In this document: one piece after another, positions 1 through 9,256 of the stretch
How the letters are laid out: each line of letters opens with the position of its first letter
Numbering within the stretch: the stretch's first letter is position 1
Origin: Holophagales bacterium
Lineage (GTDB): Bacteria; Acidobacteriota; Thermoanaerobaculia; Multivoradales; Multivoraceae
Reading direction: 5' to 3'
DNA: 64,000 bases
Assembly: GCA_009843505.1 (NCBI GenBank)
Contig: VYDI01000043.1
Coordinates: 1 to 64,000, forward strand
Made by a program: the position numbers and the translations under genes
The notes under the pieces: model-generated
The model's database searches: none
Told to the model about the DNA's origin: nothing
The model's input: only the letters and a program-made list of their open reading frames with translations

Positions 1-1
1 C

Positions 2-226
2 GATAAGGGTCCTCAGGGCGATAAGGGTCCTCAGGGCGATAAGGGTCCTCAGGGCTGCAAGGGTCCTCAGGGCTGCAAGGGTCCTCAGGGCGCCCAGGGT
101 CCTCAGGGTCCTCCGGGGGACAAGGGTCCTCAGGGGGACAAGGGTCCTCAGGGCGATAAGGGTCCTCAGGGCGATAAGGGTCCTCAGGGCAACAAGGGCC
201 CTCAAGGTGCGCCTGGGCCGACCCCG
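2..226 (+). repeat. Collagen-coding short tandem repeats, block 1
   Basis: Direct 18-base units encoding Asp/Cys/Asn-Lys-Gly-Pro-Gln-Gly are repeated almost perfectly from the window edge. The repeats keep the reading frame and encode Gly-X-Y triplets. A second, more diverged block lies at about 470-1090 in the same gene. These are coding repeats, not a CRISPR array, since there are no unique spacers. Confidence 0.85.
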
Positions 227-1339
227 ACGTCGTCTCCTCCAGGCCGGGCCGTGTTCACGCGGTCCGAAGTGCAGCCCGCGACTCCGGCGAGCGGCGAGAC
301 GTTCCCGCCGTCGGGATGGTCGAGCAGTGTTCCGGCCGGCACCGACCCCGTGTGGGTCAGCTACGCGACAGCGACCCTGGAGCGGGACGACGTCCCGCGT
401 ACCGACCCAACCTTGGTGTGGTCCTACACCACTCCGGTCAGGTATGCGACAGAGAGCGACAACGACCTGGGCGGTCAGGGTGCTCAGGGTCCACAGGGTG
501 CTCAGGGTCCACAGGGTGCTCAGGGTCCACAGGGTCCACAGGGTCCACAGGGTCCACAGGGTTCTCAGGGTTCTCAGGGTTCCCAGGGTTCCCAGGGCTC
601 GCAAGGCACCAAGGGCTCCCAGGGCTCCCAGGGCACCAAGGGCGACCAGGGTTCTCAAGGGACCATCGGGCGCCAAGGGATCGTTGGTCCTCAGGGGATC
701 ATCGGTCCTCAGGGGCTTACTGGTCTCCGAGGACTGCAGGGGCTCACCGGTCTCCAGGGCGTTCGCGGTCTTCAAGGCACTCGTGGCGACCGCGGTCTTC
801 AAGGCGCTCGTGGCGATCGTGGTCTTCAAGGCGACCGCGGCGCGACCGGCTCACGCGGCGCACGGGGCTCGACCGGCGCCCAAGGCGCGAAGGGCTCGAC
901 AGGCGCGCCTGGCGCGCGGGGCTCGACCGGCGCCCAAGGCGCGAAGGGCTCGACAGGCGCGCGTGGCGCGCGGGGCTCGACAGGCGCACAGGGCGCGAGG
1001 GGCTTGCAGGGTCTCCGTGGAGCCCGCGGTGCCCAGGGCCCCCGTGGTCTCCAAGGGGTAGCAGGCCCGGCGGGCCCGGCGGGGCCGGCTGGCCCGCCGG
1101 GAAGCAGCCGACCCCCGGCAAGGAGTCTGCGCAGCTCGCCCGGACCGCGGGGCGCCCAAGGGCCGCGGGGTGCCCAGGGCCCGCCCGGCCCTGGAGCCGT
1201 CTGGCTCTCCGGTACTGGCCTGCCCGGGACGAATCTGGACGGCGGGGACTGGTATGCCGACCTCTCGACCGGCCTCGTCTATCGCCGGCAGGACGGACGC
1301 TGGCAAGGACCGAACCTCGATGGGGATACAGCCGAGTGA
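2..1339 (+). CDS. Collagen-like repeat protein (5' end outside window)
   Basis: The frame is open from the window edge, so the N-terminus is missing; the ATG at 251 is internal. The visible part has four regions. The first is about 72 residues of Gly-X-Y triplets, mostly GDK and GPQ, with two GCK triplets. The second is a non-collagen segment of about 85 residues. The third is a long Gly-X-Y domain (about 470-1200) rich in GPQ, GLQ, GDR, GST and GAK, broken near 1100-1150. The fourth is a C-terminal cap with the motif GDWYADLSTGLVYRR, as seen at the ends of phage-tail and bacterial surface collagens. Lys often sits in the Y position (X-K-G), the context used by lysyl hydroxylases. It is probably a trimeric surface or fibre protein. 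The stop overlaps the GTG start of the next gene, so the two are coupled. Confidence 0.85.
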   Translation, partial: DKGPQGDKGPQGDKGPQGCKGPQGCKGPQGAQGPQGPPGDKGPQGDKGPQGDKGPQGDKGPQGNKGPQGAPGPTPTSSPPGRAVFTRSEVQPATPASGETFPPSGWSSSVPAGTDPVWVSYATATLERDDVPRTDPTLVWSYTTPVRYATESDNDLGGQGAQGPQGAQGPQGAQGPQGPQGPQGPQGSQGSQGSQGSQGSQGTKGSQGSQGTKGDQGSQGTIGRQGIVGPQGIIGPQGLTGLRGLQGLTGLQGVRGLQGTRGDRGLQGARGDRGLQGDRGATGSRGARGSTGAQGAKGSTGAPGARGSTGAQGAKGSTGARGARGSTGAQGARGLQGLRGARGAQGPRGLQGVAGPAGPAGPAGPPGSSRPPARSLRSSPGPRGAQGPRGAQGPPGPGAVWLSGTGLPGTNLDGGDWYADLSTGLVYRRQDGRWQGPNLDGDTAE

Positions 1340-1944
1340 GGGACGAAATCCGGATCGTCGACAGAGTGTGGACAGACCCCGACGAGGTCCGCGCCTGGGC
1401 GCTGGCCATGCCCTTCGCCCGGAGCGGCAACTACCCGGGCGCGCGGACCGCGCCCCTGGAAGGATCCGCATCCGCGATGATGCGGTCGGTGCTCGAGAAC
1501 GCTCTGGACCAGAGCATCACCTACTGGCCGGGCGAGGAGAACACGACGTTCCAGCTCTGCCTCGACGGCTCTCGCACCTGGGTCCATCACGACAGCACGG
1601 ACTGGGCGGCCGTCCTCTTCTTGACCCCGCCCGAGGTCTACCGTGCCGCCGAGAGGCATCATGGACAACGTCACGGGATCGGGTTCTTTCGCCGCCGGGA
1701 GGATCGCGGCGGCCTGGGAGACGATTCGGACTGGATCTTCGACGGCGCCGGCAATGGCGCACCGGACCACAACGAGGACTGCGGCGCCGAGTCGGACTGG
1801 AAGCCCGTGATCGAAGTCGAAGGGCTGTACAACCGCCTGGTGGCCTTCCGCTCGTCCTACTATCACCGGTCATTGCTGCCCGGCTTCGGGACCGGGCCGG
1901 ACGACGGGCGGCTGACCCAGGTCTTCTTCTGGGGAGTCCGGTGA
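1336..1944 (+). CDS. 2-oxoglutarate/Fe(II)-dependent oxygenase, putative collagen hydroxylase
   Basis: A 202-residue protein starting at a GTG that overlaps the upstream stop (GTGA). It has the double-stranded beta-helix signature of P4H-like 2OG-Fe(II) oxygenases. The HxD metal pair is H84/D86 (WVHHDSTDW), followed by a strand AVLFLTPP; the distal His is H177 (YYHRSLL) and R192 lies in GRLTQVFF, where the 2OG-binding Arg or Lys is expected. The overall layout resembles the small oxygenases common in T4-like phages and the DUF6445 type. The usual Gly-Thr after the second strand appears as Gly-Ile. Coupling to the collagen-like gene suggests it hydroxylates Lys or Pro of that protein; the target is inferred. 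Confidence 0.75.
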   Translation: MRDEIRIVDRVWTDPDEVRAWALAMPFARSGNYPGARTAPLEGSASAMMRSVLENALDQSITYWPGEENTTFQLCLDGSRTWVHHDSTDWAAVLFLTPPEVYRAAERHHGQRHGIGFFRRREDRGGLGDDSDWIFDGAGNGAPDHNEDCGAESDWKPVIEVEGLYNRLVAFRSSYYHRSLLPGFGTGPDDGRLTQVFFWGVR

Positions 1945-1987
1945 GCAGGGCGCGCGGCGCCCCGTCCGACCAGTAGAACTGCCCGCC

Positions 1988-2893
1988 GTGCGGATCCTGC
2001 TGGCCATACTCACGCACCACGATCTGCCGCGGCTTCGCCGCGCCCTGGCGTCCGTCCGGCTCCAGCGCAAGGCCCGGGGCGTGGAAGTCGATGTGGTGGT
2101 CGTCGTCAACTCGCTCAACCGCGAGTACGAGCGGCTAGTGGTCAGGACGGCCGCCGACCTGGGCGTCCGGGTCGTGGCCACCGACAGCAACGGCCGGCCC
2201 GGGCGCGGCAAGAACGCCTGTCTCGACCTGTTCCTGGAGAGCGGCTGCGACTATCTCTGCCAGCTCGACGGAGACGATTGGCTCTACCCCACGTGGGCCG
2301 AATCGGTGGCCGAGCATCTCCGGAGGTTGCCGCAGGTCGATGCTTTGGGGATCGTGCCGATCGATTGCCTGGGCTCCTCCAAAGGCTTCACGTTCGAAGT
2401 TGGACAGGGCGTCGTTGCCGGCGTTTGGGGCACGTCAACGGCCTACCCGTTGGACGCCTCGGGCCCGGGAAGGGCGCCTCTTTGGGAGGAGCCCGGCACG
2501 ACGGCGAACGCGGACATGATTCGCCTCCTGAGTCGAGCCGGCGCGGCCCGCTGGCGGTTCGACGAGGAGCTGCCGATCGGAGAGGACACGCTCTTGTCAA
2601 TGGCCCTGCTCTCCTCGCACCAGCGGGGCGAGCTGAGCTACTGGCTGACGATGGCCTCGGACTGGATGATCGTCGACCGGACGACTCCCGGCAGCGTGCA
2701 GCGGACGTACTCCCACAAGGAGGCGCTGGAACCCCTTCGGAGCAAGGCCGCACAGATCGTCGATCCGGCACGTTCCTCGTCCGCTGAACTGCCGATCCTC
2801 TATCCGCCGCTTCTGCTGTCCACGGACGAGAAGCGAAGCTGGATCGAGCGCACCTGGCGGCCGGGAGCTGCTGCTAGCGGTCCTCGCGGCTGA
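1988..2893 (+). CDS. Family-2 glycosyltransferase
   Basis: A 301-residue GT-A fold protein with a GTG start, 43 bases after the oxygenase. The N-terminus (MRILLAILTHHDLPRLRRAL) and the VVVVVNS strand form the nucleotide-sugar fold. G74-K75-N76 precedes the metal-binding motif D94-G-D-D97 within QLDGDDWLYP. A second acidic patch, E573-equivalent in IGEDTLLS, lies near residue 198. No membrane segment is seen, so it acts in the cytoplasm. Its position directly behind a collagen-like protein and a hydroxylase suggests it glycosylates hydroxylated residues of the collagen-like chain, as collagen Hyl-glycosyltransferases do. The sugar and acceptor cannot be read from sequence. Confidence 0.75.
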   Translation: MRILLAILTHHDLPRLRRALASVRLQRKARGVEVDVVVVVNSLNREYERLVVRTAADLGVRVVATDSNGRPGRGKNACLDLFLESGCDYLCQLDGDDWLYPTWAESVAEHLRRLPQVDALGIVPIDCLGSSKGFTFEVGQGVVAGVWGTSTAYPLDASGPGRAPLWEEPGTTANADMIRLLSRAGAARWRFDEELPIGEDTLLSMALLSSHQRGELSYWLTMASDWMIVDRTTPGSVQRTYSHKEALEPLRSKAAQIVDPARSSSAELPILYPPLLLSTDEKRSWIERTWRPGAAASGPRG

Positions 2894-2985
2894 GCGGGCT
2901 CGTCAAGCCGTAGCTTCTTGCAAAGATCACACGTTTACGGCCAGTGGATCACGCAATTCTCACGTTGCTCTGGTAGGCAACTTGC

Positions 2986-5900
2986 ATGAAGCTCGCTGGC
3001 TCCGTGGTCTTGATTCTGGCGTTGGCGGGTCCCGCGGCAGCGGCCGTGCAGGGCGCGGGGGAGTACACGGACTGCGTGCCCTCGTCGCCGCAGGTCACGT
3101 TCGAGCCGGGATACGCGGTGAGCATGTGCTTCGAGTACGAGCGGGACGGCAGTCCGGCGCAAGCGGACGCGATCGACTTCGGGCTGGGTTCGCCGCAGTC
3201 GGGCCTTCTCTGGTTCTTCGACCCGGACAACGCCGAGGTCTTGATCAAGGTGCTGGACGGGTGTGAGATGAACGGCCACCGCTGGGTGTTCGTCGCGCCG
3301 GTGACCACGTTGGCGTTCAACCTGTCGGTCGAGGAGACGGCCACCGGGAAGAGGTGGGTACACCGGAATCCGCGAGGCGGCGTGACCGCGGAGGCGAGGA
3401 GCGATCTGACGGCCTTTCCGTGCGGGCCGGCGGCGGCTTCATCGATGTCCTTGACGTGGCCCGGCGCCTCCTTTGCGGCGGCGTCGCCGGGACCCATGGC
3501 GGACATCCGGTACACGGTCGCGGGTGCGACCGCAGATGTCGCCGGTGCGGCCGCGGATTGTGCGCCCCGGCCGGTGACGACCCTGGGCGGCGGCTTCACG
3601 GTCAGCATGTGCGTCGAACACGAGAAAGACGGCGAAGTCGTAGTGACGCAGGCGCGGGACTACGGTCTGGACTCCAGCCAGTCCGCCTTGCTGTACTTCT
3701 TCGAGCGCGACAACGCGGAGGTGCTGGTCAAGGTCCTGGACGGGTGTGCCCTGAACGGCCACCGCTGGGTGTTCGTCGCGCCGGTGACGACGCTCGGGTT
3801 CAACCTGTCGATCGAGCCGCCCGGCGGCGGCGCCGCCTGGACGCACACGAACAGCCTCGGCCGGACGGCTTCGGCGAGGAGCGACCCGGAAGCGTTCCCC
3901 TGTGCCGACGACGAGCAGCCGGGAGGCCCCGACCCCAGCGCCGGTCAGGACGACGAGCAGCCGGGAGGCCCCAACTCCTTCACCGGCCAGGTCGTCGGGT
4001 ATCGGGGCGCCTGGCCGGACGTCGAGGTGCTGCTGACCGCGAAGGGCGTTCTCCGGGTCGCGACTCCGGACTCCTTCGGCAACTTCCGGTTCAACGGCCT
4101 CGCCGCCGGCCGGTACGCCGTCAAAGTGTACGCGGGCGGTCACCGCACGACGCCGGCGCGCATGGTCGACGTCCCGCAGTGGGGCGGTCCTCCGGAACCG
4201 TTCGACCTGACGCCGATTCCCACGGACCCGTTCGTATTCCACTGGGAACAGGACCAGAGCACGGCGGGCACCGAGTACGCGGCGGCCGTCAACCGGCCGC
4301 ACGAGATCGAGTTTGAGGGTGTGCCGGTCAGGGTGGCCGACAGCTCGTCGGCGCACGCCCTGGCTCACGGCTACAACATGCTGCTGGTGGATTCCGACGA
4401 GGCCTCTTGGTCGCAGGAGCACGCGTGGCGCCTGTTGACGACGATGCGTTCCATACCGCAGGAGACGAGGGACCCGTACGGCGCGCAGTCGCTGGCCGCT
4501 TCGCAATGGCTGCTGACGCCCCGGCACCTTGAGGGCGACATCGAGATCAGGACTGACCGGTCTTCTCCCGTCGTCCTGATCTCCGAGGCCGCCTTCGTGA
4601 ACGCGAATCCCCGGATAGCGACGGTGGATGGCAAGCGGGGAACCTGGTTCTCGAAGCGGCTGCACCACGCCCTGGTGCGCTACGTGACGGACAACGGCCG
4701 CGACGTCGACGCCTACGAGAGGATCTTCGAGGAACGCTACGGCGTCACGACGGAGATACGCGACTACGACGCCCTGACGCAATGGACCACGGCCGAGGGG
4801 GCGGGCCGTTTCCAGCGTTTCCACCCGTGGGAGATCGTCACGCTGCTCAACATGCTCGAGGAGTTTCCGAGCGGCATGCACAAGACGCAGGGTCTCACGC
4901 ACCTCGTTCGGCGTCTCGACGGCACGCCCCATCCCCTGGCCCCCCAGGCGCCGGCCATCGCCTGGACTCAAGCGGGCTACATCGAGTTCATGGACAAGGC
5001 CTTCCTGTCATCCGACGTCGACTACATCCACCGCCTGGTGATCCACGAGAAGGCACACTTTCTCTGGGAGCACGTCTTCGACCAGCGGACCCGCGACGAC
5101 TGGGCTCGGCTCGGCGGCTGGTACGAGGATCCCACGCAGCCGTCCGGCTGGTCCACGACTAACACGACGGAGTTCGTCTCCGGCTACGCGCATGCGCACA
5201 ATCCGAACGAGGACATGGCCGAGAGCATTTCCTACTTCATCATCGCGCCGGACAAGCTGAGATCCCGGTCGGTCGCCAAGTACGAGTTCGTGCGGGACCG
5301 GATCATGCAGGGGTACCTGTATCTCTCCCAGATCCGGGAGGACCTGACGTTCCAGGTGTACAACCTGTTTCCGGACTACGTGTTCCCCGGCAGGGTCCGC
5401 CGTATCGACACCGCGGTGACGGGCGGGGCCAGGGAAGACAAGGAAATCCGCGTCGAGATCGAGCTGCATGCGCTCGACCGGGATCTCGAGGGCGCCGCCT
5501 GGGCGGCGACACGAGTCTTCAGCAGTGTCGGTACGTTCTTTGATCTGTATCTCTATCCCGTGGACGGGAACGGCAGGAGAATCGAGCAGGGGACCGTTCT
5601 CGTGGGCACGGAGAAGCTGAGCAGGTACAGCAAGGCGGGGTACTGGCGTCCGGCCCAACTCAAGATCGGGGACAGGGTGGGCAACGAGCGCTACCAGAAA
5701 GGCGACGACTTCGGATGGAAGCTCTATGTCGATAATCCCCTGGAGGACTGGGTGCCGCCGGAGTACGTCCCCGGCACCGCCCGCCTCGACATGGGCCCGG
5801 AGAGAGTGGTGGAAGGCCGCGTCGTCCAGTCGATCGAGGCGACCTGGGAGGTGACGGAGAACAACCTCATGCGGGAGAGCTGGCCATGCCATGCATCCTT

Positions 5901-6507
5901 CAACGACGAGGCTCTTTCGACGTATGCGCTGGGGGAGTACGGGGCTTTCGAGCCCGCCGCGAACCTGTGCCGAGTGAACCTTCTCATGCCGGACTACAGG
6001 CCGTCTTCGATGTACTCCCTGGACTACATCAGCATGGTCGATCGGGCCAGCAACTGGGGTGACGCCAGGTTCACCAGCGAGCCCGGGGACGAGGAGCCTC
6101 AACGGATTCGGGTGCGGACGGCCAACCCGGACACGGAGCCGCCCGAGCTCGACCTGAACAGGATGAGCATCGAGGCGGAACCCACGAACCCTGAACAGCC
6201 GAACGGTGAGACGATCGTCAGGTTCACTTTTCGTGTGCGCGACAACATCTCGGGCTACATGAGTGGGGCGATCGTCCTTCGCGATCCGCAGGGGATAAGC
6301 CACTTCGTCTACGTGCGTTACGTGGATCGCCACCGCGTCTTTCCGCGGGGAGATCCCACGAAGTGGGAGGAGCTCACGGTCGTGCATGTTCTGCCACCCG
6401 GCTCGGCGCCGGGAACCTGGGGCGTTGCCAACATGCGGCTCGCCGACCGGGCCCACAACTTCGTTCATCACGATTTCACCGAAGTCATCCATTTCATAGT
6501 GGACTGA
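2986..6507 (+). CDS. Secreted multidomain metalloprotease-like protein, long paralogue
   Basis: 1173 residues with a Sec signal peptide (MKLAGSVVLILALAGPAAAA). Residues about 26-150 and 185-305 are two copies of a domain with an L-W/Y-F-F core, KVLDGC, NGHRWVFVAPVTTL and flanking Cys. A low-complexity linker (DDEQPGGP twice) leads to a carboxypeptidase-regulatory-like beta domain at about 330-420. The rest contains HEKAH (H687, E688, H691), a zincin HExxH motif, and NEDMAE 55 residues later (E742/E746) as the probable third ligand, so a gluzincin-type zinc protease is likely. The C-terminal 400 residues look like beta-rich domains of unknown role. The family was not recognised and the substrate is unknown. 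It is tandemly duplicated in the next gene. Confidence 0.7.
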   Translation: MKLAGSVVLILALAGPAAAAVQGAGEYTDCVPSSPQVTFEPGYAVSMCFEYERDGSPAQADAIDFGLGSPQSGLLWFFDPDNAEVLIKVLDGCEMNGHRWVFVAPVTTLAFNLSVEETATGKRWVHRNPRGGVTAEARSDLTAFPCGPAAASSMSLTWPGASFAAASPGPMADIRYTVAGATADVAGAAADCAPRPVTTLGGGFTVSMCVEHEKDGEVVVTQARDYGLDSSQSALLYFFERDNAEVLVKVLDGCALNGHRWVFVAPVTTLGFNLSIEPPGGGAAWTHTNSLGRTASARSDPEAFPCADDEQPGGPDPSAGQDDEQPGGPNSFTGQVVGYRGAWPDVEVLLTAKGVLRVATPDSFGNFRFNGLAAGRYAVKVYAGGHRTTPARMVDVPQWGGPPEPFDLTPIPTDPFVFHWEQDQSTAGTEYAAAVNRPHEIEFEGVPVRVADSSSAHALAHGYNMLLVDSDEASWSQEHAWRLLTTMRSIPQETRDPYGAQSLAASQWLLTPRHLEGDIEIRTDRSSPVVLISEAAFVNANPRIATVDGKRGTWFSKRLHHALVRYVTDNGRDVDAYERIFEERYGVTTEIRDYDALTQWTTAEGAGRFQRFHPWEIVTLLNMLEEFPSGMHKTQGLTHLVRRLDGTPHPLAPQAPAIAWTQAGYIEFMDKAFLSSDVDYIHRLVIHEKAHFLWEHVFDQRTRDDWARLGGWYEDPTQPSGWSTTNTTEFVSGYAHAHNPNEDMAESISYFIIAPDKLRSRSVAKYEFVRDRIMQGYLYLSQIREDLTFQVYNLFPDYVFPGRVRRIDTAVTGGAREDKEIRVEIELHALDRDLEGAAWAATRVFSSVGTFFDLYLYPVDGNGRRIEQGTVLVGTEKLSRYSKAGYWRPAQLKIGDRVGNERYQKGDDFGWKLYVDNPLEDWVPPEYVPGTARLDMGPERVVEGRVVQSIEATWEVTENNLMRESWPCHASFNDEALSTYALGEYGAFEPAANLCRVNLLMPDYRPSSMYSLDYISMVDRASNWGDARFTSEPGDEEPQRIRVRTANPDTEPPELDLNRMSIEAEPTNPEQPNGETIVRFTFRVRDNISGYMSGAIVLRDPQGISHFVYVRYVDRHRVFPRGDPTKWEELTVVHVLPPGSAPGTWGVANMRLADRAHNFVHHDFTEVIHFIVD

Positions 6508-9187
6508 GGCGGCGGTTCGGCGGATGGGCGCAAGCATGGACTGCTTCAGTCGTTTCTTTCTGAGGATGCATGCCGCCAAACTTGCCGGTTCCGCAGTGTG
6601 TGTTCTGGCGTTGGCGGGTTCCGCGGCAGCGGCGGAACAGGCTCCCGACTCCCTCGCCGGTGAGATTGCGGGCTATCAGGGCGCCTGGTCGGACGTCGAG
6701 GTGCTGCTGACCGCGAAGGGCGTCCTCCGGGTCGCGACGCCGGACGCCTTCGGCCGTTTCCGGTTCGACGGCCTCGCGGCCGGCCGCTACGCCGTCAAGG
6801 TCTACGCGGGCGGTCACCGCACGACACCGGCCCGCATGGTCGATGTCCCGCAGTGGGGCGGTCCTCCGGAACCGTTCGACCTGACGCCGATTCCTACGGA
6901 CCCGTTCGTCTTCCACTGGGAAGAGGACCAGAGCACGGCGGGCACCGAGTACGCGGCGGCCGTCAACCGGCCGCACGAGATCGAGTTTGAGGGTGTGCCG
7001 GTCAGGGTGGCCGACAGCTCGTCGGCGCACGCCCTGGCTCACGGCTACAACATGCTGCTGGTGGATTCCGACGAGGCTTCGTGGTCGCAGGAGCACGCGT
7101 GGCGTCTGCTGACGACCATGCGTTCCATTCCGCAGGAGACGAGGGACCCGTACGGGGCACAGTCGCTGGCCGCTTCGCAGTGGCTGCTGACGCCCAGGCA
7201 CCTGGAGGGCGACATCGAGATCAGAACCGACCGGCCTTCTCCCGTCGTCCTGATCTCCGAGGCCGCCTTCGTGAACGCGACTCCCCGGATAGCGACGGTG
7301 GACGGCAAGCGGGGAACCTGGTTCTCGAAGCGGCTGCACCACGCCCTGGTGCGGTACGTGACGGACAACGGCCGCGACGTCGACGCCTACGAGAGGATCT
7401 TCGAGGAGCGCTACGGCGTCACGACGGAGATACGCGATTACGCCTCCCTGACCTGGCCGACCGGCAACGAGGGCGCGGGCCGCTTCCAGCGTTTCCACCC
7501 GGAGGAGATCGTCACGCTGCTCAACATGCTCGAGGAGTTTCCGAGCGGCATGCACAAGACGCAGGGTCTCACGCACCTCGTTCGGCGCCTCGACGGCACG
7601 CCCCATCCCGTGTACCCGGGAGCACCGGCTGTCGCCTGGCCGGACGCCGGCTACATCGAGTTCATGGACACGGCGTTTCTTTCGGACGACGTCGACCACA
7701 TCCACCGCCTGTTGATTCACGAGAAGGCGCACTTCCTCTGGGCTCACGTCTTCGACCAGCGGACCCGGGACGACTGGGCCCGGGTCGGCGGCTGGTACGA
7801 GGATCCACAGAGTCCGTCCGGCTGGTCCACCACCAGAACGACGGAGTTCGTGTCCGCCTACGGGCAACTGAAGGACCCGAACGAGGACATGGCGGAGACG
7901 ATCTCCTGCTTCATCATCGAGCCGGACAAGCTGAGGTCCCGGTCGGTCGCCAAGTACGAGTTCGTGCGCGACCGAATCATGCAGGGGAACCAGCATCTCT
8001 CCAGATACCGGTATCTCCCGCAGTTCCGGAAGGACCTCGCGTTCCAGGTGTACAACCTGTTTCCGGACCCCGGCAAGGTCCGTCGCGTCGACATCGCGGT
8101 GAGAGGGAGAGCCAGGGAAGACAAGGAAATCCGTGTGGAGATCGAGCTGCGTGCGATCGACCGGGATCTGGAGGGCGCCGCCTGGGCGGCCACCCGGGTC
8201 TTCAGCAGTGTCGGTACGTTCTTTGATCTGTTTCTCCAGCCCGTGGACGGGAACGGCAGGAGAATCGAGCGGGGCACCGTTCTGGTGGGCACGGTGAAGC
8301 TGAGCAGGTATAGCAAGGCGGGGTACTGGCTTCCGGGCCAACTCAAGATCGGCGACAGGGCCGGCAACGAGCGCTACCAGAGAGGCGGCTTCGGATGGAA
8401 GCTCTATGTCGACAACTCCTTGGAGGAGTTGGTGCCGCCGGCGTACGTTCCCGGCACCGCCCGGCTGGGCATGGGCCGGGAGAGAGTGGTGGAAGGCCGC
8501 GTCGTCCAGTCGATCGAAGCGACCTGGGAGGTGAGCGAGAACAACCTCATGCGGGAGAGCTGGCCATGCCATGCGTCGATCAACGACGAGATTCCCTCGA
8601 CGTATGCGCTGGGGGAGTACGGGGCTTTCGAGCCTGCAGGGAACCTGTGCCGGGTGACCTTTCCCATGCCGGACTACATGCCGTCTTCGACGTACTCCCT
8701 GAACGACGTCAGGATGGTCGATCGGGCCAGCAACTGGGGTGGCGCCAGGTTCACCAGCGAGCCCGGGGACGAGGAGCCTCGACGGATCCGCGTGCGTACG
8801 GCCAGCCCGGACACGGAACCGCCCGAGCTCGACCTGAACAGGATGAGCATCGACGCGGAACCCACGAACCCTGAACAGCCGAACGGCGAGACGATCGTCA
8901 GGTTCAGTTTTCGCGTGCGCGACAACATCTCGGGCTACATGGATGGGGCGATCGTCCTTCGCGATCCACAGGGGATAAGCCACTACGTCTACGTGCGCTA
9001 TGCGGATCGCGACTTGGTCTTTCCGCGGGGCGATCCCACCAGGTGGGAGGAGCTCACGGTCGTGCACGTCCTGCCGCCCGGTTCGGCGCCGGGAACCTGG
9101 GGCGTTGCCAACATGCGGCTCGCCGACCGGGCCCAGAACTCAGTGCATCACGACTTCACGGAAGTGATCCACTTCACGGTGGACTGA
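3985..9187 (+). repeat. Tandem gene duplication of about 2.5 kb
   Basis: The stretch 3985-6507 is repeated at 6658-9187 with long identical runs and scattered, mostly synonymous changes. The signal-peptide coding parts (2986-3045 and about 6575-6636) also match. The two F-W-F-F-type domains are present only in the first copy. The region just after each stop is also similar (GGACTGAGGCG). Confidence 0.9.
6566..9187 (+). CDS. Secreted multidomain metalloprotease-like protein, short paralogue
   Basis: Tandem paralogue of the preceding gene, lacking the two N-terminal F-W-F-F-type domains. The start at 6566 is preferred because it places a signal peptide (AKLAGSAVCVLALAGSAAAA) that aligns with that of the long copy; in-frame ATGs at 6524 and 6536 are alternatives. 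The regulatory-like domain follows at about residues 30-125, then HEKAH from H385 with the downstream NEDMAE motif. From there to the end the two proteins match closely, including the final residues (HHDFTEVIHF). Zinc protease activity is predicted from the motif only. The gap to the long copy is 58 bases, so they are probably co-transcribed. Confidence 0.7.
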   Translation: MHAAKLAGSAVCVLALAGSAAAAEQAPDSLAGEIAGYQGAWSDVEVLLTAKGVLRVATPDAFGRFRFDGLAAGRYAVKVYAGGHRTTPARMVDVPQWGGPPEPFDLTPIPTDPFVFHWEEDQSTAGTEYAAAVNRPHEIEFEGVPVRVADSSSAHALAHGYNMLLVDSDEASWSQEHAWRLLTTMRSIPQETRDPYGAQSLAASQWLLTPRHLEGDIEIRTDRPSPVVLISEAAFVNATPRIATVDGKRGTWFSKRLHHALVRYVTDNGRDVDAYERIFEERYGVTTEIRDYASLTWPTGNEGAGRFQRFHPEEIVTLLNMLEEFPSGMHKTQGLTHLVRRLDGTPHPVYPGAPAVAWPDAGYIEFMDTAFLSDDVDHIHRLLIHEKAHFLWAHVFDQRTRDDWARVGGWYEDPQSPSGWSTTRTTEFVSAYGQLKDPNEDMAETISCFIIEPDKLRSRSVAKYEFVRDRIMQGNQHLSRYRYLPQFRKDLAFQVYNLFPDPGKVRRVDIAVRGRAREDKEIRVEIELRAIDRDLEGAAWAATRVFSSVGTFFDLFLQPVDGNGRRIERGTVLVGTVKLSRYSKAGYWLPGQLKIGDRAGNERYQRGGFGWKLYVDNSLEELVPPAYVPGTARLGMGRERVVEGRVVQSIEATWEVSENNLMRESWPCHASINDEIPSTYALGEYGAFEPAGNLCRVTFPMPDYMPSSTYSLNDVRMVDRASNWGGARFTSEPGDEEPRRIRVRTASPDTEPPELDLNRMSIDAEPTNPEQPNGETIVRFSFRVRDNISGYMDGAIVLRDPQGISHYVYVRYADRDLVFPRGDPTRWEELTVVHVLPPGSAPGTWGVANMRLADRAQNSVHHDFTEVIHFTVD

Positions 9188-9256
9188 GGCGCCGGTCAAC
9201 ACGGCTGCGCAGGGTTTCTCGCACGAACCGGACGCGGGTTTCTCGCACTCCCCTAG

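Noticed and set aside
2..226. Short direct repeats resembling a CRISPR array
   Set aside because: Units are 18 bases, contiguous, without spacers, and encode collagen triplets in frame.
2..2893. Collagen/oxygenase/glycosyltransferase genes as part of a prophage
   Set aside because: No integrase, terminase, capsid or other phage gene is visible on the right side; the left side is outside the window, so the idea remains open but unsupported.
6494..9067. Very long open frame on the minus strand opposite the short protease paralogue
   Set aside because: It mirrors a plus-strand gene in a GC-rich genome, has no family features, and the same shadow appears opposite the long paralogue (5008-6579 and 3439-4971).
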